A stretch of 64,000 bases of DNA from Amycolatopsis thermophila (GTDB taxonomy: Bacteria; Actinomycetota; Actinomycetes; Mycobacteriales; Pseudonocardiaceae): contig NZ_JAUSUT010000001.1 of the NCBI RefSeq assembly GCF_030814215.1, positions 930,001 through 994,000 on the forward strand, read 5' to 3'. The number at the start of each line of letters is the position of its first letter. Position 1 is the stretch's first letter. The translations under genes were made by a program, and so were the position numbers. Shown piece by piece: positions 53,849 to 61,515 of the stretch. Below the pieces are notes generated by a model. The model saw only the letters and a program-made list of their open reading frames with translations, was not told the DNA's origin and ran no database searches.

Positions 53849-55306
53849 TCACGTCCGCGTACCGCGCACCAGCTCCCCGATCACGGCGATCCCGTCCTCG
53901 ATCTCGCCCGCGGACCTGGCGCCGTAGCCCAGCACCAACCCCGGCGGGCCGGGGCGTTGCCGGTGCCAGGACAGCGGCTGCACCTTCACCCCGCGCGCCA
54001 GCGCCTCCGCGGCCAAGTCCACATCGGACACAGGCGAATCGAACGTCACCATCAGGTGCAGGCCCGCCGCGGCGCCGTGCACCCGCGCCGACGGCAGGTG
54101 CCGGTTCACGGCTCCGATCATCGCGTCGCGGCGGGTGCGGTGGCGGCGCCTCAGCAGCCGCAGGTGCCGCTCCAGCTCCCCTGAGCCCATCAAGTGTCCG
54201 AGCACCAGCTGCGGCAACACGGCGTTCCCCAGGTCGGCGTACCGCTTCGCGTCCACCAGGTCGCGCCGGTAGCGTCCGGGCACCAGCAGCCACCCGATCC
54301 GCAACGCGGGGGCGAGCAGCTTCGAAATGCTTCCGGCGTAACAGGTTCGCTCCGGCAGCATCGACCGCAGCGCGGGCACCGGCGGGCGGTCGTAGCGGTG
54401 CTCGGCGTCGTAGTCGTCCTCGACGATCAGACCGCCCTCGCCCGCCCACCGCATCAGCTCGCGCCGCCGCTCGCCGCCGAGCACCACGCCGGTCGGGAAC
54501 TGGTGCGCGGGTGTCAACAGCACCGCGGGCGAGGCCAGCGCGTCCACCCGCACGCCGTTCTCGTCGACCGGCACCGGCGGCGTCGTCAGTCCACTGTGCT
54601 GCAGGTGCTGCCGCGCGCCCAGCGACCCGGGGTCCTCCACGGCCACTTCGCCGACACCGTGCGCGCGGAACACCGTCGCCAGCAGACCCAGCGCCTGCGC
54701 GACCCCGGACACCACGACCACGTCGTCCGCGTCGACCCGGATCCCCCGGTTCCGCGCCAGCCAGTTCGCCACCGCCAGCCGGAACGGCGGCGCGCCCCGC
54801 GGGTCGCCGTAACCGAAGTCCGGCGCCGACAGCCCGCCGAGCACCGCTCGTTCCGCCCGCAGCCACGCGCCCCGCGGAAACGCCGCCAGGTCCGGCACAC
54901 CCGGTGTCAGGTCGATGCGCGCCGGCGCCGCCCGCAACCGGTCGAAGACGTCCGGGCGCGGCTCGAACACGACATCCGCCGGGGTGGGTACGAGCGCGGG
55001 CGACGGCGTGACCGGCACCGCCACCACCACCGTCCCGCCGCGTCCCCGTCCGGCGACGTGCCCGTCCTCGACCAGCCGCTGGTACGCCTCGGTGACGACG
55101 CCGCGCGACACGCCCAGCTCCGCCGCGAGCGTCCGGGTCGCCGGGAGACGGCTGCCGACCGCGAGACGCCCATCCGCGATCGCGCCGCGCAGCCGCTCCG
55201 CCAGCCACGCCGAACGGCCGCCCGCGGGCGCCTCGCGCACGTCGAGCTGGAGGAAGTCGGACCCCGTTATGGCCCGGTGGGAAGGCTGGCCTTTGGACCT
55301 GTTCAC
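53849..55306 (-). CDS. MocR-type regulator (GntR HTH + aminotransferase fold)
   Basis: This 485-residue regulator has an N-terminal GntR winged helix (RLPATRTLAAELGVSRGVVTEAY, residues 52-74) joined to a class I aminotransferase-like domain. The PLP-binding Lys is kept in GSISKLLAPALRIGW and the cofactor Asp-Tyr pair in IVEDDYDAEHRY. MocR proteins sense PLP, GABA or related amines. The GTG at 55306 is the first codon of the frame. It diverges from a LysE exporter with only 29 bp between starts, and an inverted repeat lies there, so the exporter is the likely target. Confidence 0.92.
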   Translation of the reverse strand: MNRSKGQPSHRAITGSDFLQLDVREAPAGGRSAWLAERLRGAIADGRLAVGSRLPATRTLAAELGVSRGVVTEAYQRLVEDGHVAGRGRGGTVVVAVPVTPSPALVPTPADVVFEPRPDVFDRLRAAPARIDLTPGVPDLAAFPRGAWLRAERAVLGGLSAPDFGYGDPRGAPPFRLAVANWLARNRGIRVDADDVVVVSGVAQALGLLATVFRAHGVGEVAVEDPGSLGARQHLQHSGLTTPPVPVDENGVRVDALASPAVLLTPAHQFPTGVVLGGERRRELMRWAGEGGLIVEDDYDAEHRYDRPPVPALRSMLPERTCYAGSISKLLAPALRIGWLLVPGRYRRDLVDAKRYADLGNAVLPQLVLGHLMGSGELERHLRLLRRRHRTRRDAMIGAVNRHLPSARVHGAAAGLHLMVTFDSPVSDVDLAAEALARGVKVQPLSWHRQRPGPPGLVLGYGARSAGEIEDGIAVIGELVRGTRT

Positions 55307-55307
55307 C

Positions 55308-55333
55308 GGACCAGTATGGGACGAGGCTGGTCC
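55308..55333. promoter_or_regulatory. Candidate MocR operator in the mocR-lysE divergent gap
   Basis: GGACCAG (55308-55314) and CTGGTCC (55327-55333) form a perfect 7-bp inverted repeat with a 12-nt spacer; a further GGACC lies at 55295-55299 inside the regulator start. It fills almost the whole intergenic gap. Confidence 0.6.
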
Positions 55334-55335
55334 GC

Positions 55336-55935
55336 ATGAGCCTCGAATTCCTCCTCACCGCGCTGGTCGTGGTGGCGACCCCGGGTACCGGCGCGCTGCT
55401 GACCATGAACGCGGGCCTGGCCCACGGCACCCGGGCGAGCGCCGTGGCCGCGGTCGGGTGCACGCTGGGCATCGTCCCGCACGCGGTCGCCGCGATCACC
55501 GGGCTCGCCGCACTGCTGCACGCCAGCGCCGTCGCCTTCCAGGTGATCAAGTACGCCGGGGTGGCGTACCTGCTCTACCTGTCGTGGTCGTCCTTGCGGG
55601 AGAAGGATTCGCCGCCGGAGGCACCCGCGCCGAAGTCCGCCGGGCGCGTGATCACCTCGGCCGTGCTGGTGAACGTGCTCAACCCGAAGCTCACGATCTT
55701 CTTCTTCGCGTTCCTGCCGCAGTTCGTGCACGCCGGCGATCCGCGCTCGATGCTCACGATGGCCGGGCTGAGCGCGGTGTTCATGGTGCTGACGCTGGTC
55801 GTCTTCCTGGCCTACGGCGCGTGCGCGGCCGCGCTGCGGGACCGGGTGCTGTCCCGGCCGCGGGTGCGGGCGTGGATGCGCCGGGTGTTCGCGGGCACGT
55901 TCGTCGCCTTGGCCGCGCGGCTGGCCGCGCCGTGA
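55336..55935 (+). CDS. LysE-family exporter
   Basis: This 199-residue membrane protein of the LysE/RhtB family has about six helices, with VVVATPGTGALLTMNAGLAHG at the start and VLVNVLNPKLTIFFFAFLPQF in the middle. It is divergent from the MocR gene and the operator lies between, so it probably exports an amine or amino acid sensed by that regulator. A small dyad CGGACC-N4-GGTCCG (55950-55965) after its stop may end its transcript. Confidence 0.9.
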   Translation: MSLEFLLTALVVVATPGTGALLTMNAGLAHGTRASAVAAVGCTLGIVPHAVAAITGLAALLHASAVAFQVIKYAGVAYLLYLSWSSLREKDSPPEAPAPKSAGRVITSAVLVNVLNPKLTIFFFAFLPQFVHAGDPRSMLTMAGLSAVFMVLTLVVFLAYGACAAALRDRVLSRPRVRAWMRRVFAGTFVALAARLAAP

Positions 55936-55982
55936 TGCCGGAACGCAACGGACCCCGCGGTCCGCGAGGGCAAAATAGTTTA

Positions 55983-56012
55983 CTCTGACTAATCAGGGGT
56001 GGATAGTCAGAG
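55983..56012 (+). promoter_or_regulatory. PadR operator
   Basis: CTCTGACTA (55983-55991) and TAGTCAGAG (56004-56012) are perfect 9-bp arms 12 nt apart, ending one base before the padR ATG. Binding here would block both transcription and ribosome access. Confidence 0.75.
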
Positions 56013-56013
56013 C

Positions 56014-56610
56014 ATGGCGAAGAAACGACCGGTGGGGAACCTGCTGGCGCTCGCGGTGCTGGCCTACCTCACGCGCGAACCGATGCACCCCTACGAGCTC
56101 AGCCGCACCCTGCGCACCAACGGCGACGCCCGCAGCATCAAGTTCACCCACGGCTCGCTCTACATGGTCATGCAGCAGCTGGCCAAGGCCGGTTTCATCG
56201 CCGCGCAGGAAACCCGGCGCGAGGGCCTCCGCCCCGAGCGCACCACCTACGCCCTCACCCCCGAAGGCCGCGACGAGCTGCGGGACTGGCTGCGTGAACT
56301 GGTCGAAGAACCCAAGCACGAGTACCCGCACTTCGTCGCCGCGCTGTCGCTCATCGGGGCGCTGCCGCCCGACGACGTGGTCGCTCTGCTGCGCAACCGC
56401 AAACTCCGCCTCGGCGAACAACGCGCCGAGATCACCGAGCTGATCGCCTCCGCGACCGCCGACGGCGTGCACCCGCTGTTCCTGGTCGAGGAGGACTACC
56501 GGCTGGCGGTGCTGGACGCGGAGATCGGGTTCGTCGACCGGTTCCTCGAGCGGATCGCCGACTGGCGGGACACGTGGGCGAAATTCCACGAGGAGAGGGA
56601 AAACCCATGA
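56014..56610 (+). CDS. PadR-family regulator
   Basis: This 198-residue PadR protein has an N-terminal winged helix (LAVLAYLTREPMHPYELSRTL, HGSLYMVMQQLAKAGFI) and a C-terminal helical domain (Vir_act_alpha_C-like, about residues 95-195). PadR proteins are repressors released by phenolic or drug ligands. The ATG at 56014 is used; a GTG at 55999 lies inside the operator and has no ribosome site. Its stop overlaps the monooxygenase start (ATGA), so regulator and enzyme are co-expressed and co-controlled. Confidence 0.92.
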   Translation: MAKKRPVGNLLALAVLAYLTREPMHPYELSRTLRTNGDARSIKFTHGSLYMVMQQLAKAGFIAAQETRREGLRPERTTYALTPEGRDELRDWLRELVEEPKHEYPHFVAALSLIGALPPDDVVALLRNRKLRLGEQRAEITELIASATADGVHPLFLVEEDYRLAVLDAEIGFVDRFLERIADWRDTWAKFHEERENP

Positions 56611-57803
56611 CGACGACAACCGCGATGGTCATCGGCGGCGGCATCGCCGGACCGGTGGCCGCGATGGCGCTGCGGCGGGCCGGGGTCGAGGCCGTCGTGT
56701 ACGAGGCCTACTCCGGTACCGCCGACGGGGTCGGCGGTGGGCTGAGCATCGCACCCAACGGCCTGGACGCGCTGGAGGTGATCGGCGCCAGAGAGGCCGT
56801 GGAACGCATCGGCACCCCGATCGAGGGCATGGTCATGCAGAGCTGGACCGGCAAGCGCCTGGGCGAGTTCGGCAGCCCGGCGCACCTGCCCGCGATGCAG
56901 TTCGTCTGGCGCGACGAGCTCTACCGGGCCCTCTACGACGAGGCCGTGCGCCAGGGCATCACCGTCGAGCACGGCAAACGCCTCGTCGACGCCACGGACA
57001 CCGGTGACGGGGTCCGCGTTTCCTTCGCCGACGGCACCACGGCTCGCGCGGACATCCTCATCGGCGCGGACGGGATCCGTTCGACCGTGCGGGGCCTCCT
57101 CGATCCCGCGGCTCCGCGGCCCCGGTACGCGGGCCTGCTCGGGTTCGGCGCGCGCACGTCCTCCAGCGGGCTACCGGGCACGGGCGGCCGGATGCACATG
57201 GTGTTCGGCAAGCGGGCCTTCTTCGGCTACCAGATCGAGGACGACTCGTCGGGCGGCTGGTTCGCCAACCTGCCGCGGCGCGAACCGATGACCCGGGCCG
57301 AGGCGGTGTCGGCCGGGGCGGACGAGTGGCTGCGCGTGCTGCGCGACGCCTTCGCCGACGACCGCACACCGGCGACGCGGCTGATCGAGCTGACCGACCC
57401 GGCCGGGCTGGTGATCACCGGTGCGCTCGAGGACATCCCGACCGTGCCCGTGTGGAGCCGGGGACGGATGGTCCTGATCGGCGACGCCGCGCACCCGACG
57501 TCACCCAGCTCCGGGCAGGGCGCGTCGCTGGCGATCGAAAGCGCCGTCGAACTGGCCCGCTGCCTGCGCGATCTCCCGCACGACCAGGCTTTCGCCGCCT
57601 ACGAGCGGGCCCGGCGGTCCCGGGTCGAGCGGATCATCGCACTGGCCGCCCGCACCAACAGCGACAAGGCGGCGGGACCGGTCGCCCGCGTCCTGCGCGA
57701 CCTGCTGATGCCCACCGCGATGCGCCTCGCGAAGCCCGAAAAGTTCACCTGGCAGTTCGAGCACCACATCGAGTGGACCTCCCCCGCGGCGGTGCCCGCC
57801 TGA
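56607..57803 (+). CDS. FAD-dependent monooxygenase
   Basis: This 398-residue group A flavoprotein hydroxylase has the FAD-binding GGGIAGP (residues 10-16), the DG motif in LIGADGIRSTVRG and the GD motif in VLIGDAAHPTSPSSGQGASL. These enzymes hydroxylate aromatic or antibiotic substrates with NAD(P)H and O2. The family includes TetX-type and rifampicin-type inactivating enzymes, but no feature here fixes the substrate. The ATG follows GGAGAGGG within padR. The padR-monooxygenase pair looks like a self-contained response to a phenolic or drug-like compound. Confidence 0.9.
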   Translation: MTTTTAMVIGGGIAGPVAAMALRRAGVEAVVYEAYSGTADGVGGGLSIAPNGLDALEVIGAREAVERIGTPIEGMVMQSWTGKRLGEFGSPAHLPAMQFVWRDELYRALYDEAVRQGITVEHGKRLVDATDTGDGVRVSFADGTTARADILIGADGIRSTVRGLLDPAAPRPRYAGLLGFGARTSSSGLPGTGGRMHMVFGKRAFFGYQIEDDSSGGWFANLPRREPMTRAEAVSAGADEWLRVLRDAFADDRTPATRLIELTDPAGLVITGALEDIPTVPVWSRGRMVLIGDAAHPTSPSSGQGASLAIESAVELARCLRDLPHDQAFAAYERARRSRVERIIALAARTNSDKAAGPVARVLRDLLMPTAMRLAKPEKFTWQFEHHIEWTSPAAVPA

Positions 57804-57841
57804 GCTGCGCACCGGCCGATGTGCGTGAGGACCGGACGAAG

Positions 57842-57875
57842 CGCCGCGCGAGGGCCGGCTGACCCTCGCGCGGCG
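57842..57875. terminator. Bidirectional terminator between monooxygenase and fdhA
   Basis: Perfect 13-bp arms CGCCGCGCGAGGG and CCCTCGCGCGGCG around an 8-nt loop lie midway between the two convergent stops. Confidence 0.8.
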
Positions 57876-57894
57876 ACCGCCCCCCTGCCTCCGA

Positions 57895-59115
57895 TCAGGC
57901 CTTGGCCAGCATCCCGTGCGGGTCGAGGACGTACTTGCGCGCCGCGCCCTGGTCGAACTCCTGGTAGCCGCGCGGGGCTTCGGCCAGCGGGATCGGTGTC
58001 GCGTTGACGGCCTTCGCGATCTGGACCCGGTCGTTCAGGATCGCCATCATCAGCTGCCGGTGGTAGCGCATCACCGGGCACTGCCCGGTGGTGAACCCGT
58101 GCGACTTCGCCCAGCCCAGGCCGATCCGGATGGACAGCGAACCGTGCCGCGCGGCCTCGTCGGGGGCGCCCGGGTCGCCCGTCACGTACAGGCCCGGGAT
58201 ACCGAGGGCACCGCCGGCGCGGGTGATGTCCATCAGCGAGTTCAGCACCGTCGCCGGGTGCTCGGTCGCGGCCTCCTTGCCGTGCCCGCGCGCCTCGAAC
58301 CCCACGGCGTCGACACCGCAGTCCACCTCGGGCTCCCCGAGGATCTCCGCGATCTGGTCCTTCGGGTCGCCCTTCGACACGTCGACCGTCTCGCAGCCGA
58401 AGCTGCGGGCCTGCGCCAGCCGCTCCTCGTTGAGGTCGCCCACGATGACCACGGCCGCGCCGAGCAGCTGCGCGGACGCCGCCGCCGCCAGGCCGACCGG
58501 GCCCGCGCCCGCGATGTACACCGTCGACCCGACACCCACACCGGCCGAAACACAACCGTGGAACCCGGTCGGGAAGATGTCGGACAGCATGGTGAGGTCG
58601 AGGATCTTCTCCATGGCCTGGTCGCGGTCCGGGAACTTCAGCAGGTTCCAGTCGGCGTAGGGCACCATCACGTACTCGGCCTGGCCACCGACCCAGCCGC
58701 CCATGTCGACGTACCCGTAGGCCGACCCGGGCCGGTCCGGGTTGACGTTGAGGCAGATGCCCGTCTTGCCCTCCTTGCAGTTCCGGCAGCGCCCGCAGGC
58801 GATGTTGAACGGCACGGAGACCAAGTCGCCCTCCTTGATGAACTCGACGTCGCGACCCGTCTCGATCACCTCACCGGTGATCTCGTGGCCCAGCACCAGC
58901 CCTTCCGGCGCCGTGGTGCGGCCGCGGACCATGTGCTGGTCACTGCCGCAGATGTTGGTCGCGACGTTCTTCAGGATGACGCCGTGGTGACACTCGCGTC
59001 CCACATTGGCCTGGTTCACGCCAGGGCCGTCCTTGAGCGTGTAGGTCGGGTAGTCGATCGTGTCGACCTCGACCTTGCCCGGCCCCATGTAGGTGACCGC
59101 CTTGTTGCCCGCCAT
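57895..59115 (-). CDS. fdhA: Glutathione-independent formaldehyde dehydrogenase
   Basis: This 406-residue zinc-dependent alcohol dehydrogenase-family enzyme is of the Pseudomonas FdhA type. It oxidises formaldehyde to formate with tightly bound NAD and no thiol cofactor. Catalytic zinc ligands lie in NICGSDQH and GHEITGEV; the structural-zinc cysteines are in CGRCRNCKEGKTGIC. The Rossmann motif is IAGAGPVGLAAAASAQ. Length and the insertion before it match FdhA rather than mycothiol-dependent MscR. The start is ATG, 75 nt from the MFS stop on the same strand. Confidence 0.93.
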   Translation of the reverse strand: MAGNKAVTYMGPGKVEVDTIDYPTYTLKDGPGVNQANVGRECHHGVILKNVATNICGSDQHMVRGRTTAPEGLVLGHEITGEVIETGRDVEFIKEGDLVSVPFNIACGRCRNCKEGKTGICLNVNPDRPGSAYGYVDMGGWVGGQAEYVMVPYADWNLLKFPDRDQAMEKILDLTMLSDIFPTGFHGCVSAGVGVGSTVYIAGAGPVGLAAAASAQLLGAAVVIVGDLNEERLAQARSFGCETVDVSKGDPKDQIAEILGEPEVDCGVDAVGFEARGHGKEAATEHPATVLNSLMDITRAGGALGIPGLYVTGDPGAPDEAARHGSLSIRIGLGWAKSHGFTTGQCPVMRYHRQLMMAILNDRVQIAKAVNATPIPLAEAPRGYQEFDQGAARKYVLDPHGMLAKA

Positions 59116-59190
59116 AAGTTCTGCCGCCTCGATTCCTCGTTCGCCGTTGAACGTCAGGACCCGATGCTAGGAACCCGCCCACCACCGGTT

Positions 59191-60390
59191 CTAGGGCCGG
59201 AAGACCATTTCGGACGGCGTTTCCCGCGCGCCCGCCCACCGGGTGACCGGTACGAACGCCGAACCGGTGAACAGGAACAGCGCGCCCAGCACGAGCCAGC
59301 CGGCCACCCCGCCGTCGAGGACCAGTGTCGTCAGCAGCAGCGGGCCGATCGTGCGGGCGACCGCGACACCGGAGGCGAAGAAGCCCTGGTACTGGCCCTG
59401 CTTGTCGTCCGGGGCGAGCGCGAAGCCGAGTTCCCAGGCGCCGGCGGCGGCCAGCATCTCCCCCGCGACCTGGATTCCCGCCGCGACGAGGAGCACCACG
59501 CCGGTCGCCGGCGCACCGGAGGAGCCGGCCGACAGCGCGTACACCGCGCACGCGAGCAGCATCAGGATCCCGGCCCGGCGAGCGGCCCGCGCGGCCGTCC
59601 GAACGCCGGTCACCCGCCGCGCGACGCGGACCTGGAACAGCACGACACTCACGGTGTTGACCACCAGCAGGGCGGACACCAGCCAGGCCGGCGCGTCCGT
59701 GCGCTGCACCATCCACAGTGGAATGACCAGGCTCAGCAGCGGCATGTTCAGCAGCATGATCGTGTTCAACAACGCCAGCACGGCGTACGGGCGGTCCCGC
59801 AGCACGGCCAGTCGCGGGCCGTCGGGCGCGGGGACCGCGGGTGCTTCGGGCACGCGCGACAGGATCAGGGCGGCGAGGACGAAACCGGCGGCGTCCGCGG
59901 CGAACACCGTCTGGTAGGCCGCGGGGGTTCCGGCCTGCAGCGCGAGACCGCCGAGAGCGGCGCCGACGGCGAGTCCCGCGTTGGTCGCCGCCTGGAGGTG
60001 GGCGCGCACGCGGGTGCGGCGGGCGGGTTCGACCAGCCCGGCCAGCAGCGCCTGCCGGGCTGCGGCGAGACCGCTCTGGCCGCACGCGTAGGAGGTCGCG
60101 AGGGCGAGGAAAGCGGGGAACCCGGTGGCGACGGGGAACGCGCCGAGAGCGGCGGCCGTGGCCAGCGCGAGCACGACGGCGACCCGGCGTGGACCGCACC
60201 GGTCGGCGAGGTGACCGGCCACCACGCCGCCCACGGCACCGACCGCCCAGCCGACGGTCAACCCGAGCCCCACCTGAGCCGGCGAGAGCCCCGCGACGAG
60301 CGTGAAGTAGAGGGCGGAGGTGACGTAGTAGGCGCCGTCACCGAGTGAGTTGACGAGCTGCGCGAGGGCGAGCGACCGCGAGACGCTCAT
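59191..60390 (-). CDS. MFS transporter
   Basis: This is a 399-residue 12-helix major facilitator with a conserved loop 2-3 signature GHLADRCGPRRVAV and a central cytoplasmic loop around residue 190. It resembles the MDR-type MFS group with a C-terminal GFALAPDDKQGQYQGFFA. The ATG at 60390 has GGAG 8 nt upstream. The frame continues open through a GC-rich tandem repeat for another 136 codons, but this is not credible coding sequence. It may be read together with fdhA. Substrate is unknown. Confidence 0.87.
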   Translation of the reverse strand: MSVSRSLALAQLVNSLGDGAYYVTSALYFTLVAGLSPAQVGLGLTVGWAVGAVGGVVAGHLADRCGPRRVAVVLALATAAALGAFPVATGFPAFLALATSYACGQSGLAAARQALLAGLVEPARRTRVRAHLQAATNAGLAVGAALGGLALQAGTPAAYQTVFAADAAGFVLAALILSRVPEAPAVPAPDGPRLAVLRDRPYAVLALLNTIMLLNMPLLSLVIPLWMVQRTDAPAWLVSALLVVNTVSVVLFQVRVARRVTGVRTAARAARRAGILMLLACAVYALSAGSSGAPATGVVLLVAAGIQVAGEMLAAAGAWELGFALAPDDKQGQYQGFFASGVAVARTIGPLLLTTLVLDGGVAGWLVLGALFLFTGSAFVPVTRWAGARETPSEMVFRP

Positions 60391-60428
60391 GCCGCGCTCC
60401 GGGGCCGTGTCGCCCGAACCGGCCGGGG

Positions 60429-60790
60429 CGCGATCAGTGGCGCGGCCGGGGTGGCGCCGGGGTGAGTCGGGACCGGCCTCGCGGACGGAGTCCCCGCGCC
60501 CAGCTGGGCCGGGTCGGCTCCCGCGCGCCCAGCGCCCAGCGGCGCCGCCACCGCCTCCGCCCGTACGACCGCCCGCACCCGGCCGGCCTGCCGCGCCGCG
60601 ATCAGTGGGGCGGCCGGGGTGGCGTCCAGGTGAGTCGGGACTGGCCTCGCGGACGGAACCGCCGCGCCCGGCTGGGCCGGGTCGGCTCCCGCGGGCCCAG
60701 CGCCCAGCGGCGCCGCCACCGCCCGCACGACCGGTCGCACCCGGACAGCCGGCCCCGCCGCGATCAGCGGGGCACTCGGGTGGTCCGGAA
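60429..60790. repeat. GC-rich tandem repeat, 168/162-bp units
   Basis: The 433-bp gap between the MFS gene and the DsbA-like gene holds 2.2 head-to-tail copies of one sequence. Units begin with CGCGATCAG at 60429, 60597 and 60759 and share long stretches such as GGGCCGGGTCGGCTCCCGCG and CCCAGCGCCCAGCGGCGCC. The first two units are closely similar; the third is cut after about 32 bp. Both spacings are multiples of three, yet no frame in the gap looks like a protein. Confidence 0.8.
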
Positions 60791-60823
60791 CCGGGCAACT
60801 GCGCGCCCCGCGCCGGGCGGGCC

Positions 60824-61435
60824 TCACGACACCACCGGCCCTCGGGTGCGGGCCCGCTTCAGCTCGAAGAACCCGTCGGTGCTCGAGACCAGCACCACGC
60901 CGTCCCAGAGGCGCCCCGCCGCCTCGCCGCGGGGGGCCGGCGTGACGACCGGCCCGAAGAACGCGTTCACGGCGCCCTCCGTCGTAACGTGGATCGCCGG
61001 GGTGCCGAGGTCCTCGCCCACCGGCGCCAGTCCCGCCGCGGTGCTCGACCGCAGTTCCCCGTCCCACGCGTCGGTCTCGGCGGCGTCCGCGAGGTCCGCA
61101 GGCAGGCCGCACTCGGCGAGCGCGGCGAGGTACAGCTCCCGCCCGACCGGCGCCCGCTCCAGGTGGATCCGCCGCCCGAGCGCGGTGTAGAGGTCGCGCA
61201 GCACCTCGTTGCCGCACTTCCGCTCGGCGGCGATCGCGACCCGCGCCGGGCCCCAGCCGCTGTCCAGCCACTCCCGGTACCACGGCTCCACCTCGCGGCC
61301 CTCGTTCAGCAGCGACAGGCTCAGCACGTGGAAACCGACGCGCACGTCCCGCACCCGCTCCACTTCCAGCAGCCAGCGCGAGGTGATCCACGCCCACGGG
61401 CACTTCGGGTCGAACCAGAGGTCGGCAGAAGTCAT
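60824..61435 (-). CDS. DsbA-fold reductase (Rv2466c-like), single-Cys active site
   Basis: This 203-residue thioredoxin-superfamily protein is closely related to the mycobacterial mycothiol-dependent reductase Rv2466c: FDPKCPWAWITSRW at the start, VGEDLGTPAIHVT with the cis-Pro, NAFFGPVVTPAPRGEAAG, and FFELKRARTRGP at the end. The active site is CPWA (Cys12, Ala15) where Rv2466c has CPWC, so it would act by a monothiol mechanism. The start is ATG. It diverges from a MocR regulator across an inverted repeat. Confidence 0.88.
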   Translation of the reverse strand: MTSADLWFDPKCPWAWITSRWLLEVERVRDVRVGFHVLSLSLLNEGREVEPWYREWLDSGWGPARVAIAAERKCGNEVLRDLYTALGRRIHLERAPVGRELYLAALAECGLPADLADAAETDAWDGELRSSTAAGLAPVGEDLGTPAIHVTTEGAVNAFFGPVVTPAPRGEAAGRLWDGVVLVSSTDGFFELKRARTRGPVVS

Positions 61436-61455
61436 GCGACGAACACTAGAAACCC

Positions 61456-61504
61456 GAATGGCCCGGAGTAAGCTCCAATTTCTGCCTTTCCGTTTGGGCC
61501 ATTC
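61456..61504. promoter_or_regulatory. Inverted repeat between DsbA-like and mocR genes
   Basis: GAATGGCCC (61456-61464) and GGGCCATTC (61496-61504) are perfect 9-bp arms 31 bp apart, close to three helical turns between arms. They flank the promoter region of the two divergent genes and are a good candidate site for the MocR protein. Confidence 0.6.
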
Positions 61505-61515
61505 GAGGAGCCGGT

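Noticed and set aside
60391..60798. N-terminal repeat extension of the MFS transporter
   Set aside because: The frame is open through the tandem repeat but is only Gly/Arg/Pro/Ala, and a good start with GGAG exists at 60390.
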